DNA of 64,000 nt from Candidatus Nitrosocaldaceae archaeon (GTDB lineage Archaea; Thermoproteota; Nitrososphaeria; Nitrososphaerales; Nitrosocaldaceae), in NCBI GenBank assembly GCA_026002835.1, contig BPGC01000001.1, forward strand, positions 124,001 to 188,000, given 5' to 3'. The translations under genes were made by a program, and so were the position numbers. This document shows, piece after piece, positions 8,676 to 19,518 of the stretch (position 1 is the stretch's first letter; each line of letters begins with the position of its first letter). The notes under the pieces were generated by a model. That model searched no databases. It saw nothing but the letters and a program-made list of their open reading frames with translations, and had not been told where the DNA came from.

Positions 8676-9387
8676 TTATATTTACATTTATTATGTTAAT
8701 ATACCTTATTGTATACAAATAATTATGAAAAGTATAATTCCAATTTATGTGTAGCAATATTCATGGTTATATTATTTACTAGTGTAATAATGCAAGAGAA
8801 TTGTAATTGCATTAATATTCCTAGAAGAATTGGTAATAACAAATTATCCAGATCCATCAATTACTTAACGGATTTTTCTAAATGTGATTAAGTTCTAGTT
8901 GATACATCTGAATATTGTATACTAATATTGTAATATGACACAGATTATATAATGGATAAGATCCTAACATTTATTGAGGATATAGATTGATTAGAGAATG
9001 GTTTTAGAAGATTATAGTATAGATAAGTTACTGAATGATTTTGGGTTTATAAATAACAAGACTTAATATGAGAATTGTTAGAGAGAATAAACATGTCATT
9101 GCAATCATACTATACATTAGATGATTTGATAAATAATAGCATATATGCAATAAATGGAGAGATTATAGATGTATCTACATATAACGATGGTAATATATCA
9201 ATTACTAGAGAACCTATAACATATGCTGATGATATAGATGTTATTATAGATGTAAAGGAAGATACTAGATAGAGACAGTTTTAGCAATGATGCATTTAAA
9301 TCTAATATTTATGATAATAAAAATGGCATAAGTTGATCATAAATGTAGAACGCTAAAGACATATACCATTGATTATTAATATTTGGT
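8676..9387. other. AT-rich gene-poor interval with decayed short frames
   Basis: About 700 nt hold no convincing gene. Several short plus-strand frames occur one after another (for example near 8952, 8999, 9068 and 9075-9272), each starting with ATG and soon ending. The 65-codon frame at 9075-9272 (acidic, ends DVKEDTR) has gene-like composition but no recognised family. The series looks like the remains of a small protein gene with frameshifts, or non-coding DNA. No tRNA or clear RNA fold is visible. Confidence 0.5.
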
Positions 9388-9975
9388 ATGAAGATATTAG
9401 TATTCTCGGATTTGCACGGAGATCAAGCATTAATAGATAAAGTTAGAGAAGAAAGTAAGAAAGTAGATATAGCTATATGCTGTGGAGATATAACTCCAGT
9501 ACATGGAGATACAATAAATACTGCTAGAAAGATAGGCAAATTAGATGCAAGATTATTCATCATACCAGGCAATTTTGAGCTTCCTACTGTATTAAATACA
9601 GCATGTAAAGAGAATGGCTGGACTGATCTTCATGGCAAACAATTTAGGATAGATGATATAACAATAGGCGGATGTGGAGGAGCGCCTAAGGGTCCTTTCA
9701 ATACACCTTACGAACTAGAGGAAGATGAGTTTAGAAGCATATTGGCAAAGATAGATTATGTTGATATACTAGTTACACATGCTCCTCCTAAAGGAGTTAC
9801 AGACTATACAAATGGCTTACATATAGGTTCAGAAGCAATAAGAGAGTTTATTGAGGATAAAAGACCAAGATTAACCTTATGTGGCCATGTTCATGAGAAT
9901 GGAGGTAAAGAAGGTATGATAAATAATACTAAAGTTATGAATATAGCAAGGGAAATAAAGATAATTGATATCTAA
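9388..9975 (+). CDS. Calcineurin-like metallophosphoesterase (YfcE/MJ0936 type)
   Basis: The 195-residue protein shows all metal-binding motifs of the superfamily: FSDLHGD, CGDITP, GNFELP (in place of GNCD or GNHE), VTHAPPKG and CGHVHENGG. Single-domain archaeal relatives are phosphodiesterases of broad or unknown substrate. It ends 4 nt inside the convergent epimerase gene. The GNFE variant keeps the metal-binding Asn, so activity is expected. The physiological substrate cannot be inferred. Confidence 0.9.
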   Translation: MKILVFSDLHGDQALIDKVREESKKVDIAICCGDITPVHGDTINTARKIGKLDARLFIIPGNFELPTVLNTACKENGWTDLHGKQFRIDDITIGGCGGAPKGPFNTPYELEEDEFRSILAKIDYVDILVTHAPPKGVTDYTNGLHIGSEAIREFIEDKRPRLTLCGHVHENGGKEGMINNTKVMNIAREIKIIDI

Positions 9976-10367
9976 TCGTGCGGTTCGCAGAGTTCCATTA
10001 GCACACCATGCAATGATTTCGGATGTATGAAGGTTATCTTCCTTCCGTAACTACCTTCTCTAACTCCTCCAATTATCTTTATACCATTATTTATTGCATT
10101 ATTAAGATCATCATCAAACTTCTCAGTATTTATTGCTATATGATGAATGCCCTCTCCTCTATCCTTCAAGAACTTACTTATCGGACTATCATCGCTTAAT
10201 GGCTCTAATAATTCAATTCTGGAATTATCTAATTCTAGCATAGCAACTTTAACCTTCTCGTTAGGAACGTCCATAACCTCTTTCTTTTTAACTCTTAATA
10301 CCTTCTCAAATGTCTTTAGCGATTCTTCAACATTATTTACAGCTATAGCTATATGGTCTACTTTCAT
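9972..10367 (-). CDS. mce: Methylmalonyl-CoA epimerase
   Basis: The 131-residue vicinal-oxygen-chelate protein starts VDHIAIAVNNVEESL and has metal-ligand positions His in DHIAIA, His in IHHIAINT and Glu near the end in VLMELCEP, together with RIELLEPL. It interconverts the stereoisomers of methylmalonyl-CoA ahead of the B12-dependent mutase. In thaumarchaea this step belongs to the 3-hydroxypropionate/4-hydroxybutyrate cycle. No mutase subunit lies in the window, although cobalamin genes do. Confidence 0.92.
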   Translation of the reverse strand: MKVDHIAIAVNNVEESLKTFEKVLRVKKKEVMDVPNEKVKVAMLELDNSRIELLEPLSDDSPISKFLKDRGEGIHHIAINTEKFDDDLNNAINNGIKIIGGVREGSYGRKITFIHPKSLHGVLMELCEPHD

Positions 10368-10409
10368 AAAAAAGGTTTGATTTATGGCTAATAAAAATCA
10401 ATCTTAAAT

Positions 10410-11339
10410 TTATTTGAAGAGATCTTTATATGTTGATTTCAACTCTTTTGCTCTATTCCTTATTGTTACCTCAGTAACTCCAGCAGCGTCTGCTAATCTT
10501 TTCTGGACAACATACTCATTATTCTTTATTGATATTAGGTATAATACAGCTCCAGCCAAACCCATAGGATCTTTACCAGCAGCACCCCCTCTCTTCTTTA
10601 TCTCTGCTAGTATCTTCATGGCTTCTCTCTTTGTCTTCTCACTTAAGTTAAGTGTAGATGCTATCCTTATTACTGCTAATGATGGATCCTGAGGAGGAAT
10701 CTTTAGATCTAACTCTGTTAATAATAACCTATATGCTCTAGATAATGCCTTGAGTGTAATGTTAGCAGCTGCTGCTATATCCTTCATGCTTCTTTGTATA
10801 GCAAATTCTCTACATGCAACATAGATAGCAGCAGCTACAAGTGATATTGTAGTTCTACCTCTAGCCAACTTCATGGCTTGAGCCTTTCTGTAGATATAAG
10901 CAGCCTTCTCTGCTACAGCATCTGGAAGAGTAAGCTTATGCTTAAGATTATCTAGATAATTCAAAGCAACAACTAGATTTCTACTCCTTGGAGTAGCAGA
11001 TTGAGTTCTAACATCCCATGTTCTTAACCTAGCCATCATCTCTGTTATAACTGGGGCTGTAGATACTCCAGAAGCATCTTTATCACTTTTAGCGATGGTT
11101 GTAGATAAGCCCATATCATGTCTTAATAGCGTGCTAGGTGCTCCTGATTGAGTTCTCTCTTCGAACTCTTCCTTATTGAAAGCTCTAGTCTTCTGAACCA
11201 TCTCTACCTTTTCTACTACTACTGCACCACATTTGCTACAGATGATCTCTCCGCTCTCAAAGTCAGTAACTACATCCTTACTTGAGCATACTTTACATTG
11301 GAGTTCATGTATTCCATTTGATAACATATTCTCACCCAT
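10410..11339 (-). CDS. tfb: Transcription initiation factor IIB (TFB)
   Basis: The 309-residue protein has an N-terminal zinc ribbon (CKVC then CSKC, residues about 15-38), a B-finger/linker region with GAPSTLLRHDMGLSTTI, and two cyclin repeats including LAAAAIYVACR-like (SLVAAAIYVACREF) and GLAGAVLYLISI segments. TFB bridges TBP-DNA and RNA polymerase. A TATA-like tttatata lies about 27-30 nt before the ATG. Thaumarchaea usually carry several TFB paralogues, so this may be one of a set. Confidence 0.96.
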   Translation of the reverse strand: MGENMLSNGIHELQCKVCSSKDVVTDFESGEIICSKCGAVVVEKVEMVQKTRAFNKEEFEERTQSGAPSTLLRHDMGLSTTIAKSDKDASGVSTAPVITEMMARLRTWDVRTQSATPRSRNLVVALNYLDNLKHKLTLPDAVAEKAAYIYRKAQAMKLARGRTTISLVAAAIYVACREFAIQRSMKDIAAAANITLKALSRAYRLLLTELDLKIPPQDPSLAVIRIASTLNLSEKTKREAMKILAEIKKRGGAAGKDPMGLAGAVLYLISIKNNEYVVQKRLADAAGVTEVTIRNRAKELKSTYKDLFK

Positions 11340-11398
11340 ACATTTATATTTTCGTAAAACGAATATATAAAGTTTCCCTTTAACAAATAAATAAAGGT

Positions 11399-13537
<2,139 letters not shown>

Positions 13538-13564
13538 CTAACATAAAAGTTTTAAAAAATATAT

Positions 13565-14080
13565 TCATTCTACCTTTACCTCTTTTGCTTTTTTAATTGG
13601 CTCTTTCAACTTTAGTTTCAATTCTAGTATTCCATTAACATATGTTGCCTTTGCTCCTCCCTCATCTACTTTAACTGTTAATGGTATCTCAGTATGGTAT
13701 TTTCTATCTCCTCTCTCAGCACTTATCTCAACAAAATCTTCGCCTACTCTAACCTTAATATCCTCTTTATTTATACCTGGCATCTCAGCAGTAATCTTTA
13801 AAACATTCTCCTTCTCATCTATAACTATATCAACTAATGGTTCTCTAACACCAGTAGGCTCTACTAAGCCTCTAGAACTAGGTCTTATATTGCCAAACTC
13901 TCTTATATGAGGTCTTCCTTGTTCATCTATTGTGATCTGAAAACCATAGTAGTATGGTCCTTCAGTTATTGAGAATGACTCACCTCTCCTTACTGTTCTA
14001 AACAATCTGTTTATCATCTCCTCTGCCTCAGCAAATTCTTTGTCTATCTCTTCAAATATTCTAGATATGTCTCGCCACAT
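13565..14080 (-). CDS. hsp20: Small heat shock protein Hsp20 family
   Basis: The 171-residue protein has an N-terminal helical arm (about 1-65) and an alpha-crystallin domain (about 85-168) with VLKITAEMPGINKEDIKVRV and the conserved NGILELKLKL near the end. It is an ATP-independent chaperone that keeps unfolded proteins soluble. It precedes the Cdc48-type ATPase on the same strand. Its promoter carries a duplicated 10-bp element described separately, suggesting specific regulation. Confidence 0.93.
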   Translation of the reverse strand: MWRDISRIFEEIDKEFAEAEEMINRLFRTVRRGESFSITEGPYYYGFQITIDEQGRPHIREFGNIRPSSRGLVEPTGVREPLVDIVIDEKENVLKITAEMPGINKEDIKVRVGEDFVEISAERGDRKYHTEIPLTVKVDEGGAKATYVNGILELKLKLKEPIKKAKEVKVE

Positions 14081-14109
14081 GTTATATCACCAATATTATG
14101 TAATATTTA

Positions 14110-14139
14110 TGACATTATATAAATTTAACTGACATTATA
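14110..14139. repeat. Direct repeat TGACATTATA, 20-bp period, in the hsp20 promoter
   Basis: The 10-bp sequence tgacattata occurs at 14110-14119 and again at 14130-14139, exactly two helical turns apart. The copy nearer hsp20 overlaps the TATA-like box of that gene (tttatata on the minus strand). The spacing suits binding of a dimeric regulator on one DNA face. No regulator is identified. Confidence 0.6.
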
Positions 14140-14213
14140 CTATATAAAATTACATAAAATCATGCCAAATAACTATACGCAACTTTAATATAATGACTGT
14201 TATAATTTATTAC

Positions 14214-14861
14214 ATGATGGAATATAGATTATCATTACCAGAAGCTGTAAGAAGTATAATAAACGATAACTATTGTATATATCATTGCTTACGGTTAGGT
14301 ATAATCAATTATACCGCATTAGCAAACTATATCAAGCCTCAAGTAGAAAGGTTAGTAGGTTCTGAAGTTAATACCAATAGTCTAGTAGTAGCAATAAAAA
14401 GGTATGCTGATACATTGGAGGTTGAAGAGCTTGAGCCTATAAATGCAAAGATATCATTACTTGGTAGAGTTATTGATTTAGATCTTGTAGAAGATGAGGA
14501 TGTAGATATGTTTATAGATAGGTTGAGGGAGATGGATCCAGATCTAAGATTGTTCAGAACTTATAACATATTAAGAATATTCACTGAAGAAGCAGAAGAT
14601 GTTAGAGAACTTATGGATAGATTTGCAAGATGTATATCTAATATGAGTAAAGGCTTGGCAAAGATATCGATCAAGTTACCTAGTAATTCTAAAGTAAATC
14701 AGGTGTTAATAACTGCTATAGCGGATGCATTATACAATAATGGAATATCAGTTCATGATGCATTCTTCTCACATGATGAGATAATGCTTATAGTTGATGA
14801 GAAGGATGCTGGCAAAGCATATGATGTATTAAGTAGGAAGTTGCAGAGCAGATATGAATAA
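14214..14861 (+). CDS. ACT-domain-like conserved hypothetical protein
   Basis: From the ATG at 14214 the product is 215 residues. A box tttaatataa lies about 26 nt upstream, so translation is probably leaderless from this ATGATG. The N-terminus is helical and HTH-like (LPEAVRSIINDN to YTALANYIKPQVERLVG). A beta-alpha-beta region follows (about 80-150), and the end (AKISIKLPSNSKVNQVLITAIADALYNNGISV) resembles an ACT fold. Such proteins in archaea are thought to sense amino acids, but no ligand or target is known here. The next small gene overlaps its end by 8 nt. Confidence 0.6.
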   Translation: MMEYRLSLPEAVRSIINDNYCIYHCLRLGIINYTALANYIKPQVERLVGSEVNTNSLVVAIKRYADTLEVEELEPINAKISLLGRVIDLDLVEDEDVDMFIDRLREMDPDLRLFRTYNILRIFTEEAEDVRELMDRFARCISNMSKGLAKISIKLPSNSKVNQVLITAIADALYNNGISVHDAFFSHDEIMLIVDEKDAGKAYDVLSRKLQSRYE

Positions 14862-15042
14862 ATTGATGGTATTAGGGATTATTATAACAATATTAGGCTT
14901 GATATTTACTGCACAGAGCCAAAGTTTGGTAGGCCCTAGTAGTTCATTTATGTATAATAATCCAGATTGGCTAACTTATGGATTGATAATAGCAGCATTA
15001 GGTATTATTATCATAATAATCGGCTACATCAACCGAAAGTAA
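14854..15042 (+). CDS. Small two-helix membrane protein (62 aa)
   Basis: The product has two hydrophobic segments: LMVLGIIITILGLIFTA near the N-terminus and LTYGLIIAALGIIIIIIGYI near the C-terminus, separated by a short polar loop (SSSFMYNNPDW). It overlaps the ACT-like gene by 8 nt (ATGAATAA junction), indicating translational coupling, and overlaps the convergent thioredoxin-like gene by 14 nt. No family is recognised. Confidence 0.65.
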   Translation: MNKLMVLGIIITILGLIFTAQSQSLVGPSSSFMYNNPDWLTYGLIIAALGIIIIIIGYINRK

Positions 15043-16114
15043 ATGTATATAATCTAAATCCTTTCCCTTCAACATGGATCTCTATCATATGTTTGCCATA
15101 ATCTCCGCTCTTAACAAGATTGTATAATCTCTGCTCATTTATAATAACAGTTCCATCTGATACATCATCACCATAATCTTCCTCATCTATAGGCTTATTA
15201 TCTAGACTTATTGTTAGTAGTGAATTACCACTTGCTACTATATTAACGGCTTTTGCTGAATATCTAAGAACAATCTTACCTTCTGCTGACACCAATTCAA
15301 TATTTTCATCATTCCATCTCCATAAGCCTTCTAAACATACTTTATTTACTGGACACTCTTCTGGTAATGAGAACTCGCTAACTTGATCTTGTATAAGTAT
15401 ATTACCATTACCTATTGCTGTATTAAACTTGTAACCTAGATACAATTCTGGTGTAAATATTAGATTAAAGTTTACATCTTCTGCCTCTGGCTCTATATCT
15501 TCATCAAAAGTAAGGGTTAACCCTAATGCTTCTGCACGTTCTCTTAACAACTCTTTGATAACATTCTCTGTCTCTTCATAAGCCCCTTCTCCTATATGAT
15601 CATATCTTATATAACCTTCGTGATCTATCAGATATTTATGAGGCCAATATCTATTTGCATAAGCGTTCCATGTTATGTAATCATTATCTTGTAGAACTGG
15701 ATATTTTATACCATACCTTTCAACAGCAGCCTTTACATTCTCATACTCTTTCTCAAACTCGAACTCTGGAGTATGAATGCCTAGAATAACTAAACCATCA
15801 TCAGAATATTTTTCATGCCACGCATTAAGATATGGTATTGTTCTAATACAGTTTATACAAGTATATGTCCAGAAATCTACTAGAACTACTTTATCTTTTA
15901 GATCTGCTAGCGTTAAAGGCTTATCTGTATTGATATAGCCGCTTATACCACTTATCTCTGGTGCTTTTTTATAAATCGATTTATCAGTTATCTCATCTGC
16001 AGATCTAAATTCAACCTCTTCATTTGGCAATGATGTAAAGTAAAGATTTACTGCTAGTATTACTGCTATTACTGCAGAACCTAAAGCTATAGCATTTAAT
16101 ATCTCTCTTCTCAT
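15029..16114 (-). CDS. Membrane-anchored TlpA/DipZ-like thioredoxin-fold protein
   Basis: The 361-residue protein begins with a membrane anchor (IALGSAVIAVILAVNLYF), then a redoxin domain with active site WTYTCINCIRTIPYL (CxxC, about residues 98-101), and a C-terminal beta-rich domain of roughly 140 residues (SALSIPEEC region to HMIEIHVEGKGFRLYTF) like that at the end of bacterial DipZ. It probably reduces disulfides outside the membrane. It overlaps the end of ccdA by 4 nt, so the two form a unit that equals DipZ split into separate proteins. Confidence 0.85.
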   Translation of the reverse strand: MRREILNAIALGSAVIAVILAVNLYFTSLPNEEVEFRSADEITDKSIYKKAPEISGISGYINTDKPLTLADLKDKVVLVDFWTYTCINCIRTIPYLNAWHEKYSDDGLVILGIHTPEFEFEKEYENVKAAVERYGIKYPVLQDNDYITWNAYANRYWPHKYLIDHEGYIRYDHIGEGAYEETENVIKELLRERAEALGLTLTFDEDIEPEAEDVNFNLIFTPELYLGYKFNTAIGNGNILIQDQVSEFSLPEECPVNKVCLEGLWRWNDENIELVSAEGKIVLRYSAKAVNIVASGNSLLTISLDNKPIDEEDYGDDVSDGTVIINEQRLYNLVKSGDYGKHMIEIHVEGKGFRLYTFTFG

Positions 16115-16827
16115 ATACTAGTCACGTTCTCTATTAATGGGAAGTTACCTATAAGTAGCAAGTTATTGCTAGCAACCAAGACTCCTAGAATTATAAGCAT
16201 TGATCCTGCTACTATATTAAAGTATTTGAGATAATTCTTTGCTCTTGATATGAATGATAACGATCTTGATATGAATATGCTCATCAATAAGAATGGTATT
16301 CCTAAACCTATAGAATATGCTAACAAAAGATTGAATGCATCTGCTGGCATGCTAGCTGCTAATGCGAATATACTTCCTAATATAGGACCAACACATGGAG
16401 TCCATGCACCAGCAAATATTATGCCAAATACCAATGATGTTAAATAATTAGTCTTGAACCTTTTGATATTAAATTTGAATTCTCTATTAAAGAATAATAG
16501 TTTTGATGATGCTAATAGGTATATGCCAAATATGATTATGATTATGCCTCCTATTAAAGTTAGATTCGATATTACTTTAGAGCTAAGGGTTGCTAAAGTA
16601 GTATTCAACATTACTCCAATTATTGAGAACATCATAGAGAAGCCTAGTATAAAGAAGATAGTATTTATTACAAGATTTAATCTAGAAATGCTTAATGTTT
16701 GAGATCTCAACTCATTTATACTAGAGCCAGATATATATAACAAAAAGGCTGGTATGATAGGCAACACACATGGAGATAGAAATGAGCCTATTCCAGCAGC
16801 GATAGCAGCAAATATAGTTATCTCCAT
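16111..16827 (-). CDS. ccdA: CcdA/DsbD-type thiol-disulfide transmembrane protein
   Basis: The 238-residue protein has about six transmembrane segments and the paired membrane Cys motifs of the family: SFLSPCVLPIIPAF in the first helix and AWTPCVGPILGSIF in the fourth. CcdA passes electrons from cytoplasmic thioredoxin to an extracytoplasmic thioredoxin-like partner, here very likely the downstream TlpA/DipZ-like protein, for cytochrome maturation or disulfide repair. Confidence 0.92.
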   Translation of the reverse strand: MEITIFAAIAAGIGSFLSPCVLPIIPAFLLYISGSSINELRSQTLSISRLNLVINTIFFILGFSMMFSIIGVMLNTTLATLSSKVISNLTLIGGIIIIIFGIYLLASSKLLFFNREFKFNIKRFKTNYLTSLVFGIIFAGAWTPCVGPILGSIFALAASMPADAFNLLLAYSIGLGIPFLLMSIFISRSLSFISRAKNYLKYFNIVAGSMLIILGVLVASNNLLLIGNFPLIENVTSI

Positions 16828-16905
16828 ATGTCAATTATATATTATTAGCATATTAATCTTAATATCAGTCATACTTTAAATAAAGTATAAGCTAGAAGGA
16901 AGATA

Positions 16906-18534
16906 GTGAACCTATTAAGCAAATTTTATGGCATGCCTAGAAAGCATCAAGTCGAAGTTATAAAAAAGATAGAAGATGCTCTAAAGAATGGTTATAATGA
17001 TATAATATTATCTGCTCCTACTGGAACAGGAAAATCATACATTGCCATATGTTTAGCATTAGCATATGGTTCTTCATCAATCTTAACTGCAACTACCGAT
17101 CTTCAAGAGCAATACCTTAGAGATTTTCCATTTATAAAGACTATAAAAGGAAGGAGAAACTTCCAATGCTTAAGGATAAGTAATAAAAGTATAACATGCG
17201 ATAAAATATCGAGTTCTTTATGCTATAATAAGAACGATGGGTTCTGCGAGTATTATCCATATCCTGATAGTTTCAGTGTAGAGAGTAATGGGATAAATGA
17301 GAAGATTATTTATAATGGCAATAGAGATGAGTTATGCGAGTATTATAAGCAAAAGTTTGAGGCTTTACTAGCAAGTCATACTGTATATAACTATCATGAA
17401 TATCTAGCATTGCTTAAATACACTAACCAAGTTCCGCATAGAGAAGTTATGGTATGCGATGAGGCTCATCTATTAGAGAATAGATTGGTTGAGTTTTATG
17501 GTTTGAATGTTAGTAATAAATTGTTAATACCAGTAGGTATGAAGTTCCCTGCTAAGCAATTATATGATATAGATACATGGCTATCGTTCTTAAATGAATT
17601 AAGGTATAAGTATATGGTATTGATCAGTGAGATGGAGAAGAAGTTAGAAGTAGCAAATGGGCATGAATTCATAAACCTTAACGATGAGTTAAGTAAGATA
17701 CAGACAAACTTTGAGAAGATTGAGTTTATCCATAACGAGATAGAGAATAATCCAGAGAATTATGTAGTCAATATAGAGAGGGATAACGATGCAATAGTAA
17801 AAGCAACTTTATTACCAATTGATGTTGATAAATTTACTGAAGATCTATTTAGTATGAGCAATATTAGATTATTCATGAGTGCTACTATAGATCACAAAAG
17901 TTTCTCAAGATCGTTAGGGTTAAAGGAAGTATTCTTCATAGATATAGATTCGCCATTCCCAATAGAGAATCGAAGGATAAAATTTCTTAATAAATACTTA
18001 TTAAATAAGAATGCTATGAGAGATGAAAGAATTCTAAGAAAGGTTGCAGAGAGCATAGATGAGATTATGAACAAACATAAAGATGATCGTGGTTTAATCC
18101 TAGTTACAAGCTATGCATTGGCATTAGCAATTAGATCTAGGTTATCATTATCTAATAAAAGTAGGATAATAATAAGTAACGATGTTAGAAGAGATGAGTT
18201 AGTAAAATATTTAGCAAATGATAAAAATAATGTTATAATCTCACCATCATTGTGGGATGGAATTGATCTTAAAGATGATCTATGCAGATTTATAATAATA
18301 GCAAAGGCTCCATATTTAGATCTTAATGATCGTAGAATTGCTGTAAAGATGAGGAAGGATATAGATTGGTATACAATGCAGAGTGCAATGAGACTAATTC
18401 AAGGATGTGGTAGAGGAGTTAGGCATGATCTAGACTATTGTAATATCTATGTATTGGATAAAAATGCTATGCAACTGTTAAGAAGGGTTGAGGATAGAAT
18501 ACCAGAATGGTTCAAGAAAGCATGTATCTTCTAA
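16906..18534 (+). CDS. xpd: XPD/Rad3/DinG-type Fe-S DNA helicase
   Basis: The 542-residue superfamily 2 helicase starts at GTG. It has Walker A APTGTGKSY (about 37-45), the DEAH box VCDEAHLLE (184-192), and later helicase motifs including LILVTSYALA, SLWDGIDL and the motif VI segment MRLIQGCGRGVR. Cys at about 88, 98, 106, 114 and 144 lie between motifs I and II, where XPD binds a 4Fe-4S cluster; one of the five is surplus. It unwinds DNA 5' to 3' in repair. Confidence 0.92.
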   Translation: MNLLSKFYGMPRKHQVEVIKKIEDALKNGYNDIILSAPTGTGKSYIAICLALAYGSSSILTATTDLQEQYLRDFPFIKTIKGRRNFQCLRISNKSITCDKISSSLCYNKNDGFCEYYPYPDSFSVESNGINEKIIYNGNRDELCEYYKQKFEALLASHTVYNYHEYLALLKYTNQVPHREVMVCDEAHLLENRLVEFYGLNVSNKLLIPVGMKFPAKQLYDIDTWLSFLNELRYKYMVLISEMEKKLEVANGHEFINLNDELSKIQTNFEKIEFIHNEIENNPENYVVNIERDNDAIVKATLLPIDVDKFTEDLFSMSNIRLFMSATIDHKSFSRSLGLKEVFFIDIDSPFPIENRRIKFLNKYLLNKNAMRDERILRKVAESIDEIMNKHKDDRGLILVTSYALALAIRSRLSLSNKSRIIISNDVRRDELVKYLANDKNNVIISPSLWDGIDLKDDLCRFIIIAKAPYLDLNDRRIAVKMRKDIDWYTMQSAMRLIQGCGRGVRHDLDYCNIYVLDKNAMQLLRRVEDRIPEWFKKACIF

Positions 18535-19352
18535 ACTGCGATTCTAGAAGCGTTATCTAATCTTTTATACTTCATAGCCTCTTGTATAATTGTGAATGCC
18601 ACTTGTTCACTCATTTTTGCTAGATTAGATACATCGCTAGAATACCTAAGATATGATCTATGACTCTTTACTCCTAAAAATACCTCTTTTATGTTATAGC
18701 CAAGCATAGTAGCCTCTATCAATATCCATATATCTATTCCCCAACCTTTAGGAGGATTAAGATTTATTAGATTCTTCCATAACTCTACTTTACCAGCAAC
18801 CTCTCCGCTTAATGGCTGCTCATAATGCCATAATTCTGGGAAGAAAGCCCAGAGTAACGGTTTTACTACTAATTTTGTAACTGGAGCATCACCAGCTGCT
18901 CTTATATACCAACCTCTTGCCATATCATAGCCTTCTATTGCTATCGGCTCTACTAATTGATCTACCCATTCATATGTAAGATTTGTTATATCTGCATCTA
19001 GAAATACTATTATATCTGGTTCAAATTCAAACGCTTTCCTCAAACCAGCAACCATACCAGCACCTTTACCTGGATGTATATGAACATCTTGAGTAATCAC
19101 TATAGCACCAGCTTCTCTAGCGATATCTCTAGTCTTATCTGTAGAATTGCCATCACTCACTATAACAATAGGTTTATACTTACTCTTCTTTGCTTCATCT
19201 ATGCAATGTTTTATAGTCTTTGCCTCATTAAGAGTAGGAAATATTACTACTACTCTAGGCTGATGATTATTATTTGAAGAATTAACATTTGTAGACACAC
19301 TATTCTTTATTGAAACCGATACATATATGTTTGTTAGATATCTTCTTAACAT
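18531..19352 (-). CDS. Family 2-like glycosyltransferase (GpgS/GT81-like)
   Basis: The 273-residue GT-A protein has VVVIFPTLNEAKTI, the donor-binding IVSDGNSTDKT, a GKGAGMVAGL loop and the metal-binding FLDADI motif. The PLSGEVAG and GWGIDIWILIEA segments resemble glucosyl-3-phosphoglycerate synthases, which make a precursor of the compatible solute glucosylglycerate. The first 25 or so residues are low-complexity and may not be translated. Another dolichol-phosphate-type sugar transfer remains possible. It ends 4 nt within the convergent xpd gene. Confidence 0.78.
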   Translation of the reverse strand: MLRRYLTNIYVSVSIKNSVSTNVNSSNNNHQPRVVVIFPTLNEAKTIKHCIDEAKKSKYKPIVIVSDGNSTDKTRDIAREAGAIVITQDVHIHPGKGAGMVAGLRKAFEFEPDIIVFLDADITNLTYEWVDQLVEPIAIEGYDMARGWYIRAAGDAPVTKLVVKPLLWAFFPELWHYEQPLSGEVAGKVELWKNLINLNPPKGWGIDIWILIEATMLGYNIKEVFLGVKSHRSYLRYSSDVSNLAKMSEQVAFTIIQEAMKYKRLDNASRIAV

Positions 19353-19518
19353 TCAACCAAATATTTAGCTTAGAAAATAAATATACTAAGATTATATTAT
19401 AAAAATTTTTATAAACCTAAGATTATTGAGAGATATAATACAAGATGTTATAACTTGTAACTGTAAATCTACCTTCTTGATAGTAAAACTTTTAATTGCA
19501 AATATCTAGAATTAAGAT

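Noticed and set aside
8709..8891. 60-codon frame in the AT-rich gap
   Set aside because: Composition is irregular, no family or promoter is visible, and it lies in a region that otherwise looks decayed.
16906..18534. Fifth cysteine near the XPD iron-sulfur site as evidence of a different cluster
   Set aside because: Four of the five cysteines can satisfy the normal 4Fe-4S site; an additional Cys alone does not support a new cofactor.
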